Of a stretch of DNA of 64,000 nt, positions 61,701-64,000 are shown one piece after another. Each line of letters starts with the position of its first letter. Positions within the stretch are counted from its first letter, which is position 1. Made by a program: the position numbers and the translations under genes. Source of the stretch: Cinnamomum chago (Eukaryota > Streptophyta > Magnoliopsida > Laurales > Lauraceae); contig CP142456.1 in assembly GCA_038049695.1 (NCBI GenBank), positions 72,997,922 through 73,061,921 on the forward strand, read 5' to 3'. The notes beneath the pieces are model-generated. The model worked only from the letters and a program-made list of their open reading frames with translations. It made no database searches and was not told the DNA's origin.

Positions 61701-62476
61701 ATCTTAAAATCTCCCTAGTCACAAGCGGTTATTTTTATTTGACGGCTGCTTCCTATGTCGGTATGGGAAAAGAGGCAACTAAAGAAGCATTTGATTGGTT
61801 GAAGACCCATCCTAAGTTTATCATGGATTCATGTTTAATTGGTCGGCTCGTGGATGATATCCAATCAAATGAGGTAAAAACCAATGCATGTTTTATCATA
61901 GTTCACCAGTGCATGTTTTATCATAGCTCTAACATTCGAGCAACCCATGTGAATATTGGGAACCATATATATGATCGATTGAGGTTCTATTTTAGGGCCT
62001 TCAAAGCTTTCGAAATCCTCGCCATTAGTCAAATTGAGATGGATCCCAAGATTTGCATGATCAATTAGAGAGTCCAGCCATCCAAATCGATGGTCTTGAA
62101 AGTTTGCATATATTATACACACTCAGACGTCATAAACCCTCAAATGGAATAACCTATTATTTTGCATTGATGATAATTCAAGCATGAGCAAAAGAGAGCA
62201 CACATTGCGTCTGCCATTGAGTGCTACATGAAGGAGCATGGTGTATCGAGGCCTGAGGCTTGCCAAAAGATTCGAGAAATGGTTACATCAGCATGGAAGG
62301 ACATTAACAAGTTCTGCCTCAAACCAATTCCCTTTCCATTGTCTCTACTTTTGCGAGTGGTCAACCTTACACGTGTGATAGAAGTAATCTACCTACATGG
62401 AGATGGATACAGTGATTCCTTGGGTGAAACAAAAGAGATGATCAGTGCAATGCTTGTAAATCCTATTCCGATGTGA
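52655..62476 (+). CDS. Terpene synthase, TPS-a type (probable sesquiterpene synthase), seven exons, complete
   Basis: Class I terpene synthases ionise a prenyl diphosphate with Mg2+ and cyclise the carbocation; TPS-a enzymes mostly use farnesyl diphosphate in the cytosol. Joined exons: 52655-52798, 53925-54180, 54397-54769, 55849-56067, 59216-59354, 61625-61873, 62183-62476. They total 1,674 nt and give 557 residues, with all introns GT-AG and phases consistent. Exon sizes 219, 139 and 249 nt for exons 4-6 match the conserved TPS pattern. Visible motifs: RP-x7-W at 27-36 (one residue shorter than the usual x8), RDR at 273-275, DDIFD at 310-314 and the NSE/DTE motif DDIQSNEHE at 454-462. The N-terminus is only about 26 residues before the RP motif, too short for a normal plastid transit peptide. 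DVDG replaces the common DVYG after the Asp-rich motif. The product cannot be predicted. Introns 1, 3, 4 and 5 are unusually long (1.1, 1.1, 3.1 and 2.3 kb) and transposon-laden. Confidence 0.93.
52799..53924 (+). other. Intron 1 of the terpene synthase
   Basis: A 1,126-bp intron present in all six copies. It contains a GTTT repeat (about 53010-53023), a poly-A run of ~15 (about 53632-53646) and a G-box CACGTG at 53445-53450. I see no complete transposon; short open frames here are not coding. Confidence 0.8.
53925..54180 (+). CDS. Terpene synthase exon 2
   Basis: Encodes residues 49-133 plus the first base of codon 134. It begins KIDAW after a GACAG acceptor and contains IQRLGVAYHF and ALRFQLLRQKGYNISC, the conserved N-terminal domain helices. 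The upstream in-frame ATG at 53910 lies in the intron and is not the start. The donor is GTAAAA. Confidence 0.92.
54181..54396 (+). other. Intron 2 of the terpene synthase, containing the array breakpoint
   Basis: A short 216-bp intron. Bases up to 54353 are shared with every truncated copy; 54354-54396, including the acceptor, are unique to the intact gene. The breakpoint word ATGGATCA is at 54346-54353, 43 bp before exon 3. Confidence 0.9.
54397..54769 (+). CDS. Terpene synthase exon 3
   Basis: Encodes residues 134-257 and the first two bases of codon 258. It starts DVFNKFKD, the usual exon 3 opening, and runs through LLSLYEAAFYGTHGE to ELKELTR. The donor GTAAGT is at 54770. This is the first exon missing from the truncated copies. 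Confidence 0.92.
54770..55848 (+). other. Intron 3 of the terpene synthase
   Basis: A 1,079-bp intron with GGGCCCACC-type sequence near 55016-55025 and 55220-55245 but no complete element that I can delimit. The open frame at 55096-55365 has no coding character. Confidence 0.75.
55849..56067 (+). CDS. Terpene synthase exon 4 (catalytic Asp-rich motif)
   Basis: 219 nt, the standard size for this TPS exon. Encodes WWKDIGLAAKYPFARDR (the RDR loop at 273-275) and SIIDDIFDVDG (DDxxD at 310-314). The donor is placed at CATAG/GTTTGA because this restores the conserved ER/HR-WD join with exon 5; reading on would give a frame that ends at 56140. Confidence 0.92.
57048..57500. repeat. Internal ~305-bp direct duplication in the solo LTR
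   Basis: A segment starting at about 57048 (ATATGATTTGTAA...) recurs at about 57355 with roughly 90% similarity. Both copies contain AAGATTCAATCAAGTATATGG and then ATGGATCATGTTACAT (57152 and 57452). The second copy is the part that aligns with the array LTR fragments. Duplication inside the LTR explains its length. Confidence 0.75.
57827..57836 (-). promoter_or_regulatory. TATA-like box of the intron 4 solo LTR
   Basis: Minus strand CTATAAATAT, next to a GC-rich block (57850-58010) with four CGGTCGACC words, two of them inside 14-bp palindromes (57957-57970 and 57979-57992). If active it would produce RNA antisense to exons 4 to 1 of the intact gene. Confidence 0.4.
58496..58790. repeat. 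Degenerate ~63-bp minisatellite interrupted by the solo LTR
   Basis: About four degenerate units of the pattern TTT-CTTTAGAAAAT-TATAATTTTTTACA-GGACCCC-AAATTTCTGAAAA occupy 58500-58745. A partial unit lies left of the LTR (about 56128-56155: GGCCCTGCCATAATTTCTGAAAAGCCCC), so the LTR landed inside this array. The block ends with GGGTTCGTCCCTGC, typical of GC-rich repeat ends in plants; the family is not identified. Confidence 0.6.
58791..59215. other. Right part of intron 4
   Basis: About 425 bp of AT-rich intron with no recognised element. It ends in a T-rich tract and the acceptor TTTCAG at 59210-59215. Confidence 0.7.
59216..59354 (+). CDS. Terpene synthase exon 5
   Basis: 139 nt, the standard size. 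Encodes WDLSAMDQLLEYMRPCFLAVLNTVDEIEEEL and ends YLKHE in phase 0 at a GTACGA donor. It has no ATG-started frame of its own and was found by homology to the conserved WD-S-x-x-D-QLPEYM region. Confidence 0.9.
59871..60246. mobile_element. MITE-like TIR element A in intron 5
   Basis: 376 bp with inverted ends: left AGCAAGGCTCTCCTAAGCT (59871) and right the reverse complement (to 60246). About 28 of the first 30 bases pair, with weaker pairing further in. It is inserted in TATATA-rich DNA, so the target duplication cannot be fixed. Its interior has GGGGCCCAC. No coding content. Confidence 0.75.
60282..60525. mobile_element. Foldback MITE-like element B in intron 5
   Basis: 244 bp whose halves are inverted copies over at least ~70 bp: left CTCCTAAGTTGCAGTTTAGC pairs with right CTGCAGCTTAAGAGAG, and CATAAATCAAAGT pairs with ACTTTGATTTATGAG. 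The GGCTCTC-TTAAGCT ends resemble element A, suggesting a related family. Confidence 0.75.
60575..60727. mobile_element. Near-perfect 153-bp hairpin element C in intron 5
   Basis: GGGAGATGCTCCTATGAGAG at 60575 is repeated in inverted orientation ending at 60727. The first 38 bases of each arm are identical, and pairing resumes through GTGGGGGCCCTCACAT after a few mismatches, leaving a loop of roughly 20 bases. Each arm also contains the smaller palindrome GATGCTC/GAGCATC. In the gene's pre-mRNA this would fold into a long stem. Confidence 0.85.
60743..61124. mobile_element. MITE-like TIR element D in intron 5
   Basis: 382 bp with ~53-bp imperfect inverted ends: left GGGAAATATTCAAGTGAGAA and right the complement of GGGTAATATTTAGGTGTGAA. 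Both contain AGTTCTCA-type subrepeats and run into CTTTTTTG. Flanks are (TA)n. No transposase. Confidence 0.8.
61125..61624. other. Right part of intron 5
   Basis: About 500 bp with TA- and CA-rich runs (61380-61410) and T-rich DNA before the acceptor GATCAG at 61619-61624. The open frame 61340-61561 here is not supported as coding. Confidence 0.7.
61625..61873 (+). CDS. Terpene synthase exon 6 (NSE/DTE motif)
   Basis: 249 nt, the standard size. Encodes residues 378-460: MKAVVQAYFKEAQWLN, then TSGYFYLTAASYVGMG and RLVDDIQSNE, the first seven positions of the second metal-binding motif. The donor is GTAAAA at 61874; the open frame beyond it is intronic. The 309-bp intron 6 holds a small direct repeat of GCATGTTTTATCATAG. 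Confidence 0.92.
62183..62476 (+). CDS. Terpene synthase exon 7 and stop
   Basis: Encodes residues 461-557, starting HEQKRAHIASAIECYM, which supplies the final Glu of the NSE motif, and ending MLVNPIPM before TGA. The C-terminal DGYSDSLGETKEMI matches the conserved DGYT-x-S region closing the active site. The exon starts upstream of the first in-frame ATG (62228), because only the CAAG/CATGAG acceptor preserves the motif. Confidence 0.92.
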   Translation, partial: HEQKRAHIASAIECYMKEHGVSRPEACQKIREMVTSAWKDINKFCLKPIPFPLSLLLRVVNLTRVIEVIYLHGDGYSDSLGETKEMISAMLVNPIPM

Positions 62477-62643
62477 AAAATACTCTCATAACCACTATGA
62501 TTATATGTTTTCATATCAATGTTCTATTACTATAGGGGAGCGTTTTACCACTTGATTATTGATGCAAAAATCATGTAAAACTATCACATATATGAAACTA
62601 GGTGGTAAAAAGCTTTGATTAATGCTTTACATTTTTTCTACAA

Positions 62644-62662
62644 TCTCTCTCTCTCTCTCTCT
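62644..62662. repeat. CT microsatellite
   Basis: About nine TC repeats, 170 bp after the terpene synthase stop codon, probably in the 3' UTR or just beyond. Confidence 0.8.
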
Positions 62663-62698
62663 GGAATATGTTAGAAATGCATATTTGTTTTTGGGAAA

Positions 62699-62704
62699 AA
62701 TAAA
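62699..62704 (+). terminator. Candidate polyadenylation signal of the terpene synthase
   Basis: AATAAA lies 223 bp after the stop codon in an A-rich stretch, a plausible 3' UTR length. Plant signals are degenerate, so this is only the best-looking hexamer. Confidence 0.3.
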
Positions 62705-62880
62705 AACATGGTGGTTGAGTAGAGTTCCTGAATTAAATGTGTCGAATATCCTTTCAATTTTGTATGACAACCACTATTAAAAGTGGAAATAATTAAAACC
62801 TTAAATGAGCTCTATTATGCGCTTCCTTGAGTTAGCGGAGGTTTAAAGTACAAAATAAAGAAAAATAAAAAACCTTCAAA

Positions 62881-63866
62881 GCACTCTCCTTCAATGAAAC
62901 AAAAAGAAATTCTGGTCCAAAATGGGTGTCGGTATGAGATAGATCATATATACAAACTCGTTGTGAATGCTCTCAAGTCTTCGAGATGATTAACTTAAGG
63001 GTTCTCATCTCCCTTATATAGAGCAATCCCGAAGAGTCACAACGAGCAATCCCTAAGTTTCATGGCTACCACGGACTCTACCCTTCTAGGAATCCCATAT
63101 CTTCTAAACAGCATGGGATTTATGCCAAAGTGGAAGCTTGATCCTGATCCAAACTCCACAGCCAGGAGTTTGATCTTCACCTACTCTACCAGATCAAGAT
63201 TTGCTAAGAGTTTATCAGCGGCAACCCTCGGGATATATCTGGTGAGGGCCCCATGATAGTAGGGCCACATAATTTTCCTAACAATCTCCCATTTAGCTAG
63301 AATGTAATGTATATCAAACGTGCCATCATAAATCCAATATACTACGGTCCCTTCATTTATCTCTAGCCTACGATAGGGCTCAATGAAGGAAAACTCATCA
63401 ATTCTACTAGTGGGATCCACGAGATTGAAATCTCACCTTTGTAACCCACAGTTTAGATATACAGATAACACAATTCAATATAGTGAGGGATTGTGGAATT
63501 ATGGTTCCATTCATTGATGTGATGGCCGACTAAAAACATTTGCATCGGTTCATCGGTTCTTACCAATTTTGGATATCCATAAAGAGATCTAACCCGATGG
63601 ACCAATTTTGGATATCCATAAAGAGATCTAACCCGATGGCCAGTTGCGTTATTGCACTCTCTACAGAGCTACTAAGGGCAATTATCTCTATACCAGAAAT
63701 CAACACCTTTGCCAATGGTTAAAATATAACTAGACATAGACTCCCTCTTGTCCAAGTCACCATGCCCAGAGGCAACCATACAACCATGTAGTTCAAAAAA
63801 TAACAACCATGCGACAAAATGGTGTAGCAAATATTTTTTATGTACCCAAATTCCTCTTATTCACTT
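62881..63866. mobile_element. Retroelement-like DNA downstream of the gene, family unknown
   Basis: Contains CCTAACAATCTCCCATTTAGC (63276-63296), a word type often seen in plant LTR-retroelement-derived DNA, and no gene-like open frame. The reading frames at 63062-63256 and 63181-63420 overlap on opposite strands and match nothing I recognise. No terminal repeats or target duplication were found. Confidence 0.35.
63562..63639. repeat. Perfect 2 x 39-bp tandem duplication
   Basis: Bases 63562-63600 are repeated exactly at 63601-63639 (both start ACCAATTTTGGATATCC and end CCCGATGG). The duplication is 13 codons long but lies in no supported gene. Confidence 0.95.
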
Positions 63867-64000
63867 GTCATAACAGGCATACCATGATGACTTAGGAATC
63901 TAATTATGAGACAAATGGCGATCCATCTCTAGTCTCATAAATCTCGTATTAAAGTATCTTATGCACGATGAGGATGTCATGCATTATGCTCCTCCCACTA
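63867..64000 (+). repeat. Second copy of the array-unit sequence that flanks the LTR fragment
   Basis: Bases 63867-64000 match 8227-8360 with about two mismatches (T for C at about 63904, C for G at about 63946). Left of the match the sequences differ: the array has an LTR ending CTAACA at 8226, whereas here GTCATAACAGG follows TTCACTT. This looks like the unoccupied counterpart of the LTR insertion site, with GTCAT as the probable 5-bp target. The match reaches the window edge and probably continues. Confidence 0.85.

Noticed and set aside
61865..62122. Minus-strand 85-codon frame across intron 6
   Set aside because: It is a shadow of the exon 6 end and intron 6 with no features of its own.

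Overview
The window is nuclear DNA of a flowering plant. It is AT-rich and full of transposons, and its only convincing protein-coding gene is a seven-exon plant terpene synthase with GT-AG introns. The residues match the TPS-a (mostly sesquiterpene synthase) type. GGGGCCCAC-type repeats recur in the introns and faintly suggest a magnoliid, but the species cannot be named from this sequence.

Layout. Bases 1-54353 are a head-to-tail array of a ~9,408-bp unit: one left-truncated unit (1-7311) followed by five complete ones (7312-16719, 16720-26127, 26128-35535, 35536-44945, 44946-54353). One unit is 9,410 bp. The units differ at only about ten positions that I found. Each carries, in order: a truncated antisense LTR fragment; A-rich retroelement-like DNA; TIR- and SINE-like debris and unassigned DNA; and then the promoter, exon 1, intron 1, exon 2 and part of intron 2 of the terpene synthase. 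In the first five gene copies intron 2 stops after the 8-bp ATGGATCA and runs straight into the next unit's LTR fragment, so these copies are 5' gene fragments. In the sixth copy intron 2 continues and the gene runs on through exons 3-7 to a stop at 62476. The joined exons (52655-52798, 53925-54180, 54397-54769, 55849-56067, 59216-59354, 61625-61873, 62183-62476) give a 557-residue open protein with RDR, DDIFD and NSE/DTE motifs.

The introns of the intact gene are swollen by mobile DNA. Intron 4 holds a 2,340-bp solo LTR (56156-58495, 5-bp target duplication GCCCC) inserted in a ~63-bp minisatellite. Intron 5 holds four adjacent foldback/TIR elements, one of them a near-perfect 153-bp hairpin. 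Downstream of the gene (about 62880-64000) is retroelement-like DNA. Its last 134 bp are nearly identical to the sequence flanking the LTR fragment inside each array unit.

How the parts may interact (inference). The array gives six copies of the terpene synthase promoter and first two exons but only one complete gene in this window. The LTR fragment in each unit is oriented so that its TATA box points leftward, back through the preceding truncated exons 2 and 1. Sense transcripts from the TPS promoters and antisense transcripts from the LTR could therefore overlap, making the array a candidate source of small RNAs against the intact gene. It could instead act as a set of alternative promoters, or be inert copy-number variation. 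The array extends beyond the left edge of the window, so its full size is unknown.
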